Source of the DNA: JAFALK01 sp036500605
GTDB lineage: Bacteria > Pseudomonadota > Gammaproteobacteria > Burkholderiales > Burkholderiaceae_C
DNA: 64,000 bases
Direction: 5' to 3'
Assembly (NCBI GenBank): GCA_036500605.1
Contig: DASYBU010000021.1
Coordinates: 62,001 to 126,000 of the forward strand
Of this stretch, positions 15,516-25,152 are shown piece by piece. The notes beneath the pieces are model-generated. The model did not search any database. It was given only the letters and a program-made list of their open reading frames with translations, and was not told where the DNA came from. Within the stretch, counting starts at the first letter, position 1. Every line of letters starts with the position of its first letter. The position numbers were made by a program, and so were the translations under genes.

Positions 15516-17561
15516 TCACCAGAGGCGGATGCGCTCCTCTGGCGCCTTGTACATCTTGTCGCCGGGCTTGGTCTGGAAGGCTTCGTGGAAGCCGTCGTGG
15601 TTGACCGCCGCACCATCGGCACGAACGGCCGCCGGTGAGTGGGGATCAACCGTCAGCAGTTGCATCGAACGCTCTTCGCGGATCTTGTCGCGCCAGACTT
15701 GCGCCCAGGCCATGAAGAAGCGCTGCTCACCCGTGGTGCCGCCAATCACCGGCGAGGGCTTGCCACCGAGCGTGCGCTTGTAGGCCTTGAAGGCGATCTG
15801 CAGGCCGGACAGGTCGGCGATGTTCTCGCCCAGGGTCAGCTTGCCGTTGACGTGCTTGCCGGGAATGGGTTCGTAACCGTCGTATTGCGCCACGAGCTTG
15901 GTCGTCACGGCTTCGAAGGCCTTGCGGTCGGCGTCAGTCCACCAGTTGGCGAGCTTGCCGTCGCCGTCGAACTGGCTGCCTTCGTCGTCAAAGCCGTGGC
16001 TGATCTCGTGGCCGATGGCCGCGCCGATCGCGCCGTAGTTGACCGCATCGTCGGCCGACATGTCGAAGAACGGCGGCTGCAGGATCGCAGCGGGGAAGAC
16101 GATCTCGTTGAACGAAGGGTCGTAGTAGGCGTTGATGGTCTGCGGCGTCATGCCCCATTCGCTGCGGTCGACCGGCTTGCCGGCGCGCACCGCGTTGCGC
16201 AGCCACTCGAAACGGCCCGCGCGGTTGTGGTTGCCCACGGCATCGCCGGCCTTGACGCTCAGCGTGTCGTAGTCGCGGAACTTGTCCGGGTAGCCGATCT
16301 TGGTCCTGTACTTGGCGAGCTTGGCCTGCGCGGCCGCCTTGGTCTCGGGCGACATCCAGGTCAGGCCGTCGATCGATTCCTTGTAGGTGGCCAGCAGGCT
16401 CGCCACCAGTTGCTCCATGCGCGCCTTGTTGGCGGCCGGGAAGTAGCGCTCCACGTAGACCTTGCCCAGCGCTTCACCCATCGCGCCGTTGAGCTCGTCC
16501 ACGCCTTGCTGCCAGCGCGGCTTCTGCTCCTTGGTGCCGCTCAGCGCGGTGCCACGGAAGGCGAAGCGGGCATCGCGGAACTGCTTGCCCAGCAGATTGG
16601 CCGATTCATCGAGCACATGCAGGCGCAGGTAGTCGCGCCATTGCGCCATCGGCACTTCGCTGGCCATCTTGGCGATGGCAGCGGTCGTGCTCGGCTGCGA
16701 GTTCGAGAGGCGGTCGACGTTCTTCAGCTGCGCGGCAGCCAGGAAGGCCGGCCAGTCCAGGCCCGGCGCGCTTTGGGCCAGCTCGGCCGGCGTCATGGCG
16801 TTGTAGATCTTGACCGGGTCGCGCAGGTCGACCTTGGACCAATGTACTTCGGCGATGCGCCGCTCCAGCGCGATCACCGACTTGGCGGTCTCGGCGGCAT
16901 GCTTGTCGCCGGCGAGCTCGCCGAGCTGGGTCAGGTAGGCCAGGTAGGCGGCGCGCACCTTGACATAGCGGTCGTCGTCCTTGAGGTAGTAGTCGCGATC
17001 GGGCAGGCCCAGGCCGGCTTGCCAGGTCAGCACCGTGTAGCGCGTGGGCTCCTTGAAGTCGCCTTGCACGCCCAGGCCGATTGGCGTGTCGTGCACACCC
17101 TGGTTCTCGCCGAACCAGCGGGCCAGGTCGGCCGGCGTCTTGAGGGCGGCGATGCCTGCCAGCTCGCCTTGCACGGGCTGAAGGCCCGCTTTGTCGAGAT
17201 GGTCGGTGTCGAGGAAGGCGCGATAGAAATCGGCGACCTTCTGGTCCGTGCTGCCGGGCTTTTGCGGCTTGGCCAGCAGCTCATCGGCGATGGTGCGCAG
17301 GCGCTTGTCGGACAGGTCGGCCAGCAGCGTGAAGGAGCCATAACGCGATTTGTCAGCGGGGATGGCGGTCTTGCTCAGCCACTCGCCGTTGACGGCGCGA
17401 AACAGGTCGTCTTGCGCGCGGACCTTGGGATCAAATCCATCGGTGCTCAGACCAGGAATCGCTTCGACCGAGGGCGCTGCATGCGCGAGACCCACCAGCG
17501 TCAGGGAGAGAACCAGCGGCAGCAGACGGCGTGCCGGGGAAGACAACAACTTCAGACTCAT
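15516..17561 (-). CDS. M13 family metalloendopeptidase (PepO/neprilysin-like), exported
   Basis: 681 residues. A signal peptide (RLLPLVLSLTLVGLAHA) sends it to the periplasm or membrane. The N-terminal peptidase M13 domain contains DLFRAVNGEW. The C-terminal catalytic domain has zinc motif HEISH at 518-522, preceded by NYGAIGAAIGHE and followed by GFDDEGSQFDGDG; the third zinc ligand is in GENIADLSG. The ATG at 17561 is preferred over an in-frame GTG nine bases up because GAGG is well placed before it. It probably degrades peptides in the cell envelope. Monocistronic by context. Confidence 0.94.
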   Translation of the reverse strand: MSLKLLSSPARRLLPLVLSLTLVGLAHAAPSVEAIPGLSTDGFDPKVRAQDDLFRAVNGEWLSKTAIPADKSRYGSFTLLADLSDKRLRTIADELLAKPQKPGSTDQKVADFYRAFLDTDHLDKAGLQPVQGELAGIAALKTPADLARWFGENQGVHDTPIGLGVQGDFKEPTRYTVLTWQAGLGLPDRDYYLKDDDRYVKVRAAYLAYLTQLGELAGDKHAAETAKSVIALERRIAEVHWSKVDLRDPVKIYNAMTPAELAQSAPGLDWPAFLAAAQLKNVDRLSNSQPSTTAAIAKMASEVPMAQWRDYLRLHVLDESANLLGKQFRDARFAFRGTALSGTKEQKPRWQQGVDELNGAMGEALGKVYVERYFPAANKARMEQLVASLLATYKESIDGLTWMSPETKAAAQAKLAKYRTKIGYPDKFRDYDTLSVKAGDAVGNHNRAGRFEWLRNAVRAGKPVDRSEWGMTPQTINAYYDPSFNEIVFPAAILQPPFFDMSADDAVNYGAIGAAIGHEISHGFDDEGSQFDGDGKLANWWTDADRKAFEAVTTKLVAQYDGYEPIPGKHVNGKLTLGENIADLSGLQIAFKAYKRTLGGKPSPVIGGTTGEQRFFMAWAQVWRDKIREERSMQLLTVDPHSPAAVRADGAAVNHDGFHEAFQTKPGDKMYKAPEERIRLW

Positions 17562-17699
17562 CAAATACACCTCAATAGCCAGGGCTTGACGCCACGAAGC
17601 GCGTGAGGGTAGTCGATGAGGGGGTGCCGGACAATATGACTTCCGTCAGCGGTAGCGGAACCACAGTGCCGCTCGCGGGTATGTCCCGAGAGCCGCGAA

Positions 17700-18281
17700 T
17701 CAGCTGCGAGCGATCGAGGTGTAGGCCGTGAGGTCGGCCGAGGTTTCGCCGGGCTGCGCCGCCAGCGTGGGCTCGTGATGGAAGGAATACGCCTCGGCCT
17801 CGGAGGTCGATACCTGACCATCCTGGTTCACGTCAGCCGGATCGAAGGCGATCTCGGGCAGATGCTGTGAGGGGATCGGATCGAGACTCAAGGGCGCCGG
17901 CACGGGCGAGAAATAAACGCCGTGGATGGCCGGAACGGGTGCCGCGGTGGGCTGAGCGGCGTCCGTCGCAGGTTTCGGGGCCGTCGTCGGATTTGCGGCA
18001 GAACGCTGCGCATTGGCCTTGACCTGGTCCACCGTCGCCTTGGCCGTGGCCTGGGCGCTTGTTGGGTGCGCGTTGGCGGTCTGGGCGACGTGAGCGGCCT
18101 CAGCCGTGTGGGTGGCCTGCGCCGAAATCGTCACCACCGTCGATTCATGGGTGGCCGGGGCAGTCACATGAGGAGCGGGTGCGGCAGGCGCGGCGTGGCG
18201 CACCGCAGTTTCTTGCACACTGGGGCGCGTAGCTGCGCCGACCGGGGTCACGGCGCCTGTAGTGGTTACAGCATTGATCAT
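17700..18281 (-). CDS. Ala/Pro/Thr-rich protein with one EF-hand loop
   Basis: 193 residues, not recognised as a known family. The ATG at 18281 has a near-perfect GAGGAGG six bases upstream, which supports a real gene. Residues up to about 150 are low-complexity (Ala, Thr, Pro, His, Val) without a clear signal peptide or membrane segment. Near the C-terminus is an exact 12-residue EF-hand calcium loop, DVNQDGQVSTSE, with Asp/Asn/Asp at 1, 3, 5, Gly 6 and Glu 12. The single loop and disordered body suggest a calcium-responsive or adhesive protein, but this is inference. Confidence 0.6.
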   Translation of the reverse strand: MINAVTTTGAVTPVGAATRPSVQETAVRHAAPAAPAPHVTAPATHESTVVTISAQATHTAEAAHVAQTANAHPTSAQATAKATVDQVKANAQRSAANPTTAPKPATDAAQPTAAPVPAIHGVYFSPVPAPLSLDPIPSQHLPEIAFDPADVNQDGQVSTSEAEAYSFHHEPTLAAQPGETSADLTAYTSIARS

Positions 18282-18643
18282 CGCAGCCTCCTCGTGCGGT
18301 GGCTGGCGCAGGTGCCTGGTCTCCTGGTATTGATGGAGGCACCCCGCCCCAGCCGGGCATGTGTTATCGAGCATTTCGGCAGGACACAGCCGGACTTTAG
18401 GGCTGAATGATGAAAATCTTCAAACCCGGGCATCCACCCGGTCAGCATGCCAACTTTTCCCGCATCGGGACGAGGGGCAAGACATGGGGTGGTGTGGGCT
18501 CAGGATTTGAGTCGCGCGCCGGGCCGCTCCCAAGGCCGACTCAAGTCGACAGGCACAGTCAATCCGCAGGGACTGCCCGTGCCCGGCCTCAGCCCCCTTG
18601 GGGGACCGACTGCGTACTCGCAGGCGAGGGGCAAACATGACGG
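18282..18643. other. 362-bp gap upstream of EF-hand gene and below tRNA block
   Basis: No gene is supported; short frames here have no recognisable product. It must hold the EF-hand gene promoter, but I see no convincing -35/-10 pair. A CCCCC/GGGGG inverted repeat near 18593-18604 could serve as a weak end for the tRNA transcript. Confidence 0.4.
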
Positions 18644-18720
18644 TGGCGGAGTGGACGGGACTCGAACCCGCGACCCCCGGCGTGACAGGCCGGTATTCTA
18701 ACCAACTGAACTACCACTCC
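18644..18720 (-). tRNA. tRNA-Asp (GTC), copy 1
   Basis: 77 nt including an encoded CCA. Acceptor arms GGAGTGG and CCACTCC pair fully, the anticodon GTC sits in CCTGTCACG, and the T-loop GGTTCGAGTCC is standard. Last of three tRNAs in block 1. Confidence 0.97.
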
Positions 18721-18757
18721 GCAGTGGCGATGATTTGCAGAACCTGCAAATCGAAAC

Positions 18758-18833
18758 TGGCATCTCCTAGGGGATTCGAACCCCTGTAGCCACCGTGAAA
18801 GGGTGGTGTCCTAGGCCTCTAGACGAAGGAGAC
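18758..18833 (-). tRNA. tRNA-Glu (TTC), copy 1
   Basis: 76 nt including CCA. Anticodon TTC in CCTTTCACG, D-arm GTCTAGAGGCCTAGGAC, T-loop GGTTCGAATCC. The acceptor pairs GTCTCCT with AGGAGAT (one G-U). Identical in sequence to copy 2. Confidence 0.97.
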
Positions 18834-18887
18834 ACAAAACTCTTCAAGCAATATCAATACCTGAACCGCGCGCCGCCAGAGAATTTC

Positions 18888-18963
<76 letters not shown>

Positions 18964-19005
18964 GGGGAAGCCGAGGCCGCGCTGTTCAAGCATCGATCAA
19001 AATAC

Positions 19006-19029
19006 AAATGGCCAATTTCTTGGCCATTT
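19006..19029 (-). terminator. Hairpin between the two tRNA blocks
   Basis: Perfect 10-bp arms (AAATGGCCAA/TTGGCCATTT) around a 4-base loop. On the minus strand it comes after tRNA-Asp copy 2 and is trailed by GTATTTTG, so it may terminate block 2. It could also be a processing structure if both blocks share one transcript. Confidence 0.55.
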
Positions 19030-19073
19030 TTTAATACTGACGGATCAACGAACCCATCAATATTCAAAAACCT

Positions 19074-19150
19074 TGGCGGAGTGGACGGGACTCGAACCCG
19101 CGACCCCCGGCGTGACAGGCCGGTATTCTAACCAACTGAACTACCACTCC
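19074..19150 (-). tRNA. tRNA-Asp (GTC), copy 2
   Basis: 77 nt including CCA, identical to copy 1 (anticodon GTC, acceptor GGAGTGG/CCACTCC). Third tRNA of block 2. Confidence 0.97.
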
Positions 19151-19233
19151 GCAGTGGGATAAATTCAAAATCGAGGCAGATTATATATCAATATAAACCT
19201 GCTCCGACCTTCAAGCTTTATCAAACTTGATTT

Positions 19234-19309
19234 TGGCATCTCCTAGGGGATTCGAACCCCTGTAGCCACCGTGAAAGGGTGGTGTCCTAGGCCTCTAGAC
19301 GAAGGAGAC
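19234..19309 (-). tRNA. tRNA-Glu (TTC), copy 2
   Basis: 76 nt including CCA, identical to copy 1 (anticodon TTC). It lies about 200 bp from the glutamyl-tRNA synthetase gene. The spacer to tRNA-Asp is 83 bp here against 37 bp in block 1. Confidence 0.97.
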
Positions 19310-19360
19310 ATTCAATCTGTCTGCGTGAACTGCGCGCCGGCCAAGATCATAAAACCATCT

Positions 19361-19436
<76 letters not shown>

Positions 19437-19490
19437 GGATGTCCCGATTCCCTTACAGAAATCAGTCCGCGCTGTTCAAGCAAGACGACG

Positions 19491-19520
19491 ATTATAGGCT
19501 GAAATTCAAACGCCGCGCAA
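19491..19520 (-). promoter_or_regulatory. tRNA-block promoter overlapping the 3' end of gltX
   Basis: Minus strand: TTGCGC (19515-19520), an 18-bp spacer, then TATAAT (19491-19496). The -35 lies inside the last codons of gltX, so the tRNA block can be transcribed independently of that gene. Confidence 0.65.
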
Positions 19521-20894
19521 GCGTTCGAGAACGATTGCTCTATCAAACTGTTCAAGCACCGCATCGACCGACGGCGTCTGCGCGCGGCCACACACCAACA
19601 CGCGCACCGGCACAGCCAGCAAAGGCATCTTGAGGCCATGCGCCGCGAGCGCCTCCTTGATCGCCGCGCTGATCGCTGCCTTGTTCCATTCGATCGTGGC
19701 GAGCTTCTCGGCCAGCGTACTGAGCGCTGGCTTGATCGCTTCCGTCACATGCGTGGCGAGCTCCTCATCGCTCGGCGTGACAGGCCCGAAATACATCGCA
19801 AGCCAATCAGCCAGCACCACCGTCGTCGCGCAGCGATCCTTGAACAAGGCGCACAGCGCCGGCAGCTTGGCCGTGTCAGCTTGAATGCCGCGTTTGGCCA
19901 GTTGCGCCTGCACGAGCGTGGCGAGGCGAGCATCGTCAGCCTGCTTGATGTACTGGCCGTTGACCCACTCGAGCTTGGCCGGATCCCATTGCGCGGGGCT
20001 CTTCGACAGGTGCGAGCCATCGAACCACGAGACCAGTTGCTCGCGCGAGAACAGCTCCTCATCGCCGTGGCTCCAGCCCAGGCGCGAGAGGTAGTTCAGC
20101 ATCGCTTCGGGCAGGTAGCCGTTCTCTTCATAAGCCGTGACGCTGACCGCGCCACGACGCTTCGAAAGCTTCTGCCCATCGTCACCCAGGATCACCGGCA
20201 CGTGGCCGAAGACCGGCAGCGGCGCGCCGAGCGCGTTGAAGATGTTGATCTGCCAAGGCGTGTTGTTGACGTGCTCGTCACCGCGGAAGACGTGGCTGAT
20301 CAACATGTCCCAATCGTCGACCACCACGGCGAAGTTGTAGGTCGGCACACCATCGGTGCGCTGGATGATCAGGTCGTCAATCTCGCGGTTGTTGATGCTG
20401 ATCGTGCCCTTGACCAGATCGTCCCAGCTCACGTCGCCGTCGATCGGGTTCTTGAAACGCACGACCGGCTTCACGCCCTCGGGAATCTGCGGCAGCGTCT
20501 TGCCGGCCTCGGGGCGCCAAGTGCCGTCGTAGCGCCGCTTCTCGCCACGCGCTTCCTGCCCGGCCTTCATCGCATCAAGCTCTTCGGGCGTGCAGTAGCA
20601 GCGGTAGGCCTTGCCCTCGGCGATCAACTGATCGATCACCGCCTGGTAGCGGTCGAGGCGCTGCATCTGGTAGATCGGGCCTTCGTCGTATTCGAGGCCC
20701 AGCCATTTCATGGCGGCAAGAATCTGGTCGACCGAATCCTGGGTGGAACGCGCCACATCGGTGTCTTCGATGCGCAGCACGAACTGGCCGCCGTGATGGC
20801 GTGCGTAGGCCCAGGAATAGAGCGCCGTGCGGGCCGTGCCCAGGTGCAGAAAGCCGGTGGGGGAAGGAGCGATTCGAGTGCGGATCATGGTCAT
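19506..20894 (-). CDS. gltX: Glutamyl-tRNA synthetase
   Basis: 462 residues. Charges tRNA-Glu with glutamate in the cytoplasm. Class I signature HLGTA at 17-21 (HIGH-type) within IAPSPTGFLHLGTA, and KLSKR (KMSKS-type) in DDGQKLSKRRG. Start choice is between ATG at 20894 and 20888; the first is used, with a weak AAGAAG upstream. It begins 14 bp after the purF stop, so it is probably read through from the purF operon. tRNA-Glu genes lie just downstream. Confidence 0.96.
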   Translation of the reverse strand: MTMIRTRIAPSPTGFLHLGTARTALYSWAYARHHGGQFVLRIEDTDVARSTQDSVDQILAAMKWLGLEYDEGPIYQMQRLDRYQAVIDQLIAEGKAYRCYCTPEELDAMKAGQEARGEKRRYDGTWRPEAGKTLPQIPEGVKPVVRFKNPIDGDVSWDDLVKGTISINNREIDDLIIQRTDGVPTYNFAVVVDDWDMLISHVFRGDEHVNNTPWQINIFNALGAPLPVFGHVPVILGDDGQKLSKRRGAVSVTAYEENGYLPEAMLNYLSRLGWSHGDEELFSREQLVSWFDGSHLSKSPAQWDPAKLEWVNGQYIKQADDARLATLVQAQLAKRGIQADTAKLPALCALFKDRCATTVVLADWLAMYFGPVTPSDEELATHVTEAIKPALSTLAEKLATIEWNKAAISAAIKEALAAHGLKMPLLAVPVRVLVCGRAQTPSVDAVLEQFDRAIVLERLRGV

Positions 20895-20908
20895 CAAAAG
20901 TGTTCTTC

Positions 20909-22420
20909 TTACGGCTCGGTACGGCTTTGCAGCGCCAGGCGGCTGCGGCCCGGATCTTCTTCTTCATCGCCTTGTGACTTGCGCTGTTCGCGCAGCGTCT
21001 CGAAATCGGCGGCCGAGACATCGCCGGTGATGTAGTGGCCGTCGAAGCATGACGCCTCGAAGCCCGCCAGGCCGGGACGCAGCGCCGCGACCACGCGCTT
21101 CATCGCATCCACATCCTGGTAGATCAGCGCATCGGCGCCGATGAACTCGCGCACCTCTTCGATGCTGCGGCCATGCGCCACCAGCTCTTCGGAGGTCGGC
21201 ATGTCGATGCCGTAGACATTGGGGAAGCGCACCGGCGGCGCGGCCGAGGCCAGATAGACCTTGCGCGCGCCAGCTTCGCGGGCCATCTGCACGATCTCTT
21301 TGGAGGTGGTGCCGCGCACGATCGAATCATCGACCAGCAGCACATTGCGCCCCTTGAACTCCATGCCGATCGCATTGAGCTTCTGGCGCACCGACTTCTT
21401 GCGAGCGCCCTGCCCCGGCATGATGAAGGTCCGGCCCACATAGCGGTTCTTGACGAAGCCCTCGCGGTAGGGCTTGCCGATCTTGTGCGCGAGCTGCATG
21501 GCCGAAGGACGGCTCGATTCGGGGATCGGGATCACCACGTCGATCTCGTTCGGCGGCATGGTCGAGATCAGGCGCTGGGCCAGCGTCTCGCCCATGTTCA
21601 GGCGCGCCTGGTAGACCGAGATGCCGTCCATCACCGAATCCGGCCGCGCGAGGTAGACAAACTCGAACATGCAGGGATTCAGCGACGGCGAATCATTGCA
21701 TTGCTGCGTGTGCAGCGTGCCGTTCATGTCGATGAACAGGGCCTCGCCGGGCGCCACGTCGCGCACCAGCTTGTGGCCTGTGCCTTCGAGCGCCACGCTC
21801 TCGCTGGCCACCATCGTGCCGCCCTCGGGCGATTGACCGAAGCACAGCGGGCGGATGCCGAACGGATCGCGAAAAGCCAGCAGGCCGTGGCCGGCGATCA
21901 ACGCGATCACGGCGTAAGAGCCCTTGATGCGCAGCTGCGTGGCGCGCACGGCCTTGAAGACCTCCTCGGGCGTGACCGGCCGGCCGCGCGCGGCGGATTC
22001 GAGCTCATGCGCGAAGACGTTGATCAGCACCTCGGTATCGCTCTCGGTGTTGATGTGGCGGCGGTCGTGATTGGCCAGCTCGGCCTTGAGCACATGCGCG
22101 TTCGTCAGGTTGCCGTTGTGCACGAGCACCAGACCGAAAGGCGCGTTGACGTAAAAGGGCTGCGCCTCTTCTTCGTTGTACGCATTGCCGGCGGTCGGGT
22201 AGCGCACCTGACCCAGGCCGATATTGCCCGGCAGCGCACGCATATTGCGGGTGCGGAACACGTCGCGCACCATGCCGCGCGCTTTGTGCATGAAGCACTT
22301 GTGGCCCTGCATGGTGACGATGCCCGCCGCGTCCTGGCCGCGGTGTTGCAGCAGCAACAGCGCGTCGTAGATCAGCTGGTTGACAGGGGTCTTGGCAATC
22401 ACGCCGACGATGCCGCACAT
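20909..22420 (-). CDS. purF: Amidophosphoribosyltransferase
   Basis: 503 residues. Transfers ammonia from glutamine to PRPP, the first step of purine synthesis. The N-terminal Ntn-type glutaminase begins MCGIVGVI, with the nucleophile Cys exposed after Met removal. The PRPP-binding loop is in VLLVDDSIVRGTTS. It lies 44 bp after cvpA, the conserved cvpA-purF arrangement. Confidence 0.97.
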   Translation of the reverse strand: MCGIVGVIAKTPVNQLIYDALLLLQHRGQDAAGIVTMQGHKCFMHKARGMVRDVFRTRNMRALPGNIGLGQVRYPTAGNAYNEEEAQPFYVNAPFGLVLVHNGNLTNAHVLKAELANHDRRHINTESDTEVLINVFAHELESAARGRPVTPEEVFKAVRATQLRIKGSYAVIALIAGHGLLAFRDPFGIRPLCFGQSPEGGTMVASESVALEGTGHKLVRDVAPGEALFIDMNGTLHTQQCNDSPSLNPCMFEFVYLARPDSVMDGISVYQARLNMGETLAQRLISTMPPNEIDVVIPIPESSRPSAMQLAHKIGKPYREGFVKNRYVGRTFIMPGQGARKKSVRQKLNAIGMEFKGRNVLLVDDSIVRGTTSKEIVQMAREAGARKVYLASAAPPVRFPNVYGIDMPTSEELVAHGRSIEEVREFIGADALIYQDVDAMKRVVAALRPGLAGFEASCFDGHYITGDVSAADFETLREQRKSQGDEEEDPGRSRLALQSRTEP

Positions 22421-22464
22421 GACGGGGATCCTTCAGGGAGAGAGAGAAGGCGCGATCTCGTGAA

Positions 22465-22959
22465 TCACGCCGGAATCAGTTTGACCATATCGTCTGGCAG
22501 GACCGGCCGCATGTCATGCAGCGTCGCTTCCAGCCAGGGCGCCATTTTCGACGCCTGCCAGGTATCCGACTTGGCCGCGGGGGTCATGCTGACGACCAGA
22601 ACCAGCAGCAGGCAGAGCAGCACCCCACGCACCACACCAAAGCCCGCGCCCAGAATGCGGTCAATGATGCTCAGCGGCGTCGCGTGGATCAGCGCACGCA
22701 CCAGCCGCGCCGCCAGGCCCCACAACACCAGGATGAGCATGAAAGCGATCACCAGGCTCGCCATATGAACCATCGAGGGTCCCATCCGATCTTGGGGCAG
22801 GAGCCGCTCGAACAAGGGCGCGACGAACGGGCAGGTGAAATAAGCGACGAACCAGCCGAGCAGCGAGAGCACTTCATAGACCAGCCCGCGCCACAGGCCC
22901 AGGAACAGCGAAGCGAGCAAGAGCACCACCAGCAGCAGATCGACCCAGGCCAGCTCCAT
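22465..22959 (-). CDS. cvpA: CvpA family inner-membrane protein
   Basis: 164 residues with four hydrophobic segments (LLLVVLLLASLFLGLWRGL, VLSLLGWFVAYFTC, MASLVIAFMLILVLWGLA, VVRGVLLCLLLVLVVSM). The N-terminus WVDLLLVVLLLASLFLGLWRG and the segment ILGAGFGVVRG are the CvpA signatures. CvpA is needed for colicin V export and envelope integrity in E. coli; the molecular role is unclear. It sits between the SPOR protein and purF with a 9-bp upstream gap. Confidence 0.92.
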   Translation of the reverse strand: MELAWVDLLLVVLLLASLFLGLWRGLVYEVLSLLGWFVAYFTCPFVAPLFERLLPQDRMGPSMVHMASLVIAFMLILVLWGLAARLVRALIHATPLSIIDRILGAGFGVVRGVLLCLLLVLVVSMTPAAKSDTWQASKMAPWLEATLHDMRPVLPDDMVKLIPA

Positions 22960-22968
22960 GACGCCGAA

Positions 22969-23784
22969 TTACAGCGTTAGCACGGCCGTGCTCAGGCCGG
23001 TGCTCTTGAGCTTGGCGGCGGCCTTGTCGGCCTCGCCGCGGTCTGCAAAGGGGCCGATGCGCACACGGATGCGCTTGCCACCCGCCGTGTCCACCGCTTG
23101 CAGATAGGTTTTGAGGCCCAGGTGCTCGACCTTCATGCGGGCTTCCTGTGCGGCCGAAGCTTCGGCGAAGGCGCCGACCTGGACCACGAAGCGGCCCTTG
23201 CCGGCTGCGGCGGCCTTGCCGTCGGTGGGCGTCTTGCCATCGAGCAGCGCTTGGGCTCGGGCGGCGTCCGCGGCCGGCTTGGTGGTGGCGGGCTTTTCGG
23301 CGGGCTTTTCGACCGGCTTGACGAGCTGCTTGCTAACGGGTTTTTCAACCGGAGCCACGTCGGGCTTCTTCACTTCGCGCTTGGGCTCGGGCCGGGCTTC
23401 GGGCTGCACCATGTCGGGTTGAGCCTGCGCGACCTTCTCGGGCGCTTGCTCGATTGGCTTGTCGACGGGCTTTTCCACCGCGGGCTCCGGCAGCTTCTCA
23501 GCCGCAACGGCCGGCGCGGCCACGGAAGCCGCAGCAGGCACGACCAGCGGCGGCGAGCTTTCCTTGCGCGGGATGTTGATCGGCAGATCGACCGGGATCG
23601 GGCGCGGCTGGGTCTCGAACACCAGCGGGAAGCCGATCACGCCGATCGCCACCAGCACGGCCGCGCCGATCAGGCGGCGGCGGGCGCGCACGCGCAGCAC
23701 CTGCACGGCATCGCCGGATTCGTTCACCGGCCGGGCCGACGGAGCGTTCTTCTCGCCGCGCTTGAAAAGGGACTTGAAATCCAT
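22969..23784 (-). CDS. SPOR-domain protein (DedD-like)
   Basis: 271 residues: a cytoplasmic N-terminus, one membrane anchor (LIGAAVLVAIGVIGFPLVF at about 38-56), a long Pro/Glu/Lys/Val-rich periplasmic linker, and a C-terminal SPOR domain (RFVVQVGAFAEASAAQEARM to the end) that binds denuded septal peptidoglycan. In E. coli the equivalent DedD promotes septal cell-wall constriction. The folC-dedD-cvpA-purF order is conserved and supports this call. Confidence 0.88.
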   Translation of the reverse strand: MDFKSLFKRGEKNAPSARPVNESGDAVQVLRVRARRRLIGAAVLVAIGVIGFPLVFETQPRPIPVDLPINIPRKESSPPLVVPAAASVAAPAVAAEKLPEPAVEKPVDKPIEQAPEKVAQAQPDMVQPEARPEPKREVKKPDVAPVEKPVSKQLVKPVEKPAEKPATTKPAADAARAQALLDGKTPTDGKAAAAGKGRFVVQVGAFAEASAAQEARMKVEHLGLKTYLQAVDTAGGKRIRVRIGPFADRGEADKAAAKLKSTGLSTAVLTL

Positions 23785-23817
23785 GAGGTAACCGGCTCGT
23801 GAAAACCGGCAATGGCT

Positions 23818-25143
23818 TTAGTGGAGAGGCTGGGAAGATCCGGGCGATCCAGCTTTGGAGGCCAATCGCGGCACCCCGTTCTTCAGCACACCGCCCACGG
23901 TGAAGAAGGAGCCGAAGACCAGAATTCTATCAGCGGGGTCTGCTGCGGCAGCCGCTGCGGCGAGGGCCGTGAGCGGATCCGCATGCTCGTACACGGCCAC
24001 TTCGGGCGGCGTCTTCAGGAACTCTTCGGTGCACAGCGTTCGGAACTTTTCAGCCAGCGCCGAAGCCTTGGCCGCGCGCGGGATTTCAAGATCGCAGAAG
24101 TGCCAGGCGTCGACGAGCGGCGAGATCTTGCGGAAGATCGCCGGCAGGTCCTTGTCGGCCATCGCACCGAAGACCACATGCGTGCGCGGGAAGAAACCCA
24201 TCTGGTCGAGGTTCTGCGCCAGCGCCGCCACCGCGTGCGGGTTGTGCGCCACGTCGAGAACCAGCGCGGGCTGCCCCGGCAGCACTTGGAAACGGCCCGG
24301 CAATTCGACCATCGCCAGACCGGTGCGCACGGCCTGCGCGCTGATCGGCAGACGCTCGTACAAGACCTCGAACACCGCCAGCACGCCGGCCGCGTTGAGC
24401 AACTGATTGACGCCGCGCAGCGCCGGATAAGCAAGGCCCGAGAAGCGCTTGGCGCGGCCCGACCATTGCCATTGCTGACGGTCGCCGCTGTAGGTGAAAT
24501 CCTTGCCGAGCTGGCGCAGATCCGCGCCAATGCTGGCCGCGTGCGCCGCGATCGAGGCCGGCGGAACGGGGTCGCTCACCACCACCGGGCGGCCGGCCCG
24601 CATGATGTACGCCTTCTCGCGGCCGACCGATTCGCGATCAGGCCCCAGGTACTCGGTGTGATCGAGGTCGATGCTCGTGATCACCGCGCAATCGGCGTCG
24701 ATGCAGTTGACCGCATCGAGCCGGCCGCCCAGACCCACTTCGAGGATCACCAGATCGAGCGGTTCACTCGCCAGGCGCAGCATGATGGCCAGCGTCGTGA
24801 ACTCGAAATACGTGAGCGCCACATCACCGCGTGCCTTCTCGATCGTCTCGAAGAACGGGATCAGCGACTCGGCCTTGACCGGCTCGCCACCGACGCGGCA
24901 GCGCTCCTGGAAGTGCACGAGATGCGGCTTGATGTAGAGGCCCACGCGGTAACCTGCGCGCAGCGCGATCGACTCCAGCATCGCGCAGGTCGAGCCCTTG
25001 CCGTTGGTGCCGGCCACCATCACGACAGGCGCTTCAAACTTCAGGCCCAGGCGGTCGCGCATCTGCTGCACGCGCGCCAGCGTCATGTCGATTTCTTTGG
25101 GGTGCAGGCGCTCGCAGTGAGCGAGCCAGTCATCGAGGGTCAT
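23818..25143 (-). CDS. folC: Dihydrofolate/folylpolyglutamate synthase
   Basis: 441 residues. Adds glutamate to dihydropteroate and polyglutamylates folates. Mur-ligase fold with P-loop VAGTNGKGSTCAML near the N-terminus and LVILEVGLGGRLDA (Mg/ATP region). The ATG at 25143 is used; the TTG two codons upstream is less likely. It follows accD after a hairpin in the 55-bp gap. Confidence 0.95.
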   Translation of the reverse strand: MTLDDWLAHCERLHPKEIDMTLARVQQMRDRLGLKFEAPVVMVAGTNGKGSTCAMLESIALRAGYRVGLYIKPHLVHFQERCRVGGEPVKAESLIPFFETIEKARGDVALTYFEFTTLAIMLRLASEPLDLVILEVGLGGRLDAVNCIDADCAVITSIDLDHTEYLGPDRESVGREKAYIMRAGRPVVVSDPVPPASIAAHAASIGADLRQLGKDFTYSGDRQQWQWSGRAKRFSGLAYPALRGVNQLLNAAGVLAVFEVLYERLPISAQAVRTGLAMVELPGRFQVLPGQPALVLDVAHNPHAVAALAQNLDQMGFFPRTHVVFGAMADKDLPAIFRKISPLVDAWHFCDLEIPRAAKASALAEKFRTLCTEEFLKTPPEVAVYEHADPLTALAAAAAAADPADRILVFGSFFTVGGVLKNGVPRLASKAGSPGSSQPLH

Positions 25144-25152
25144 AAACAACGA

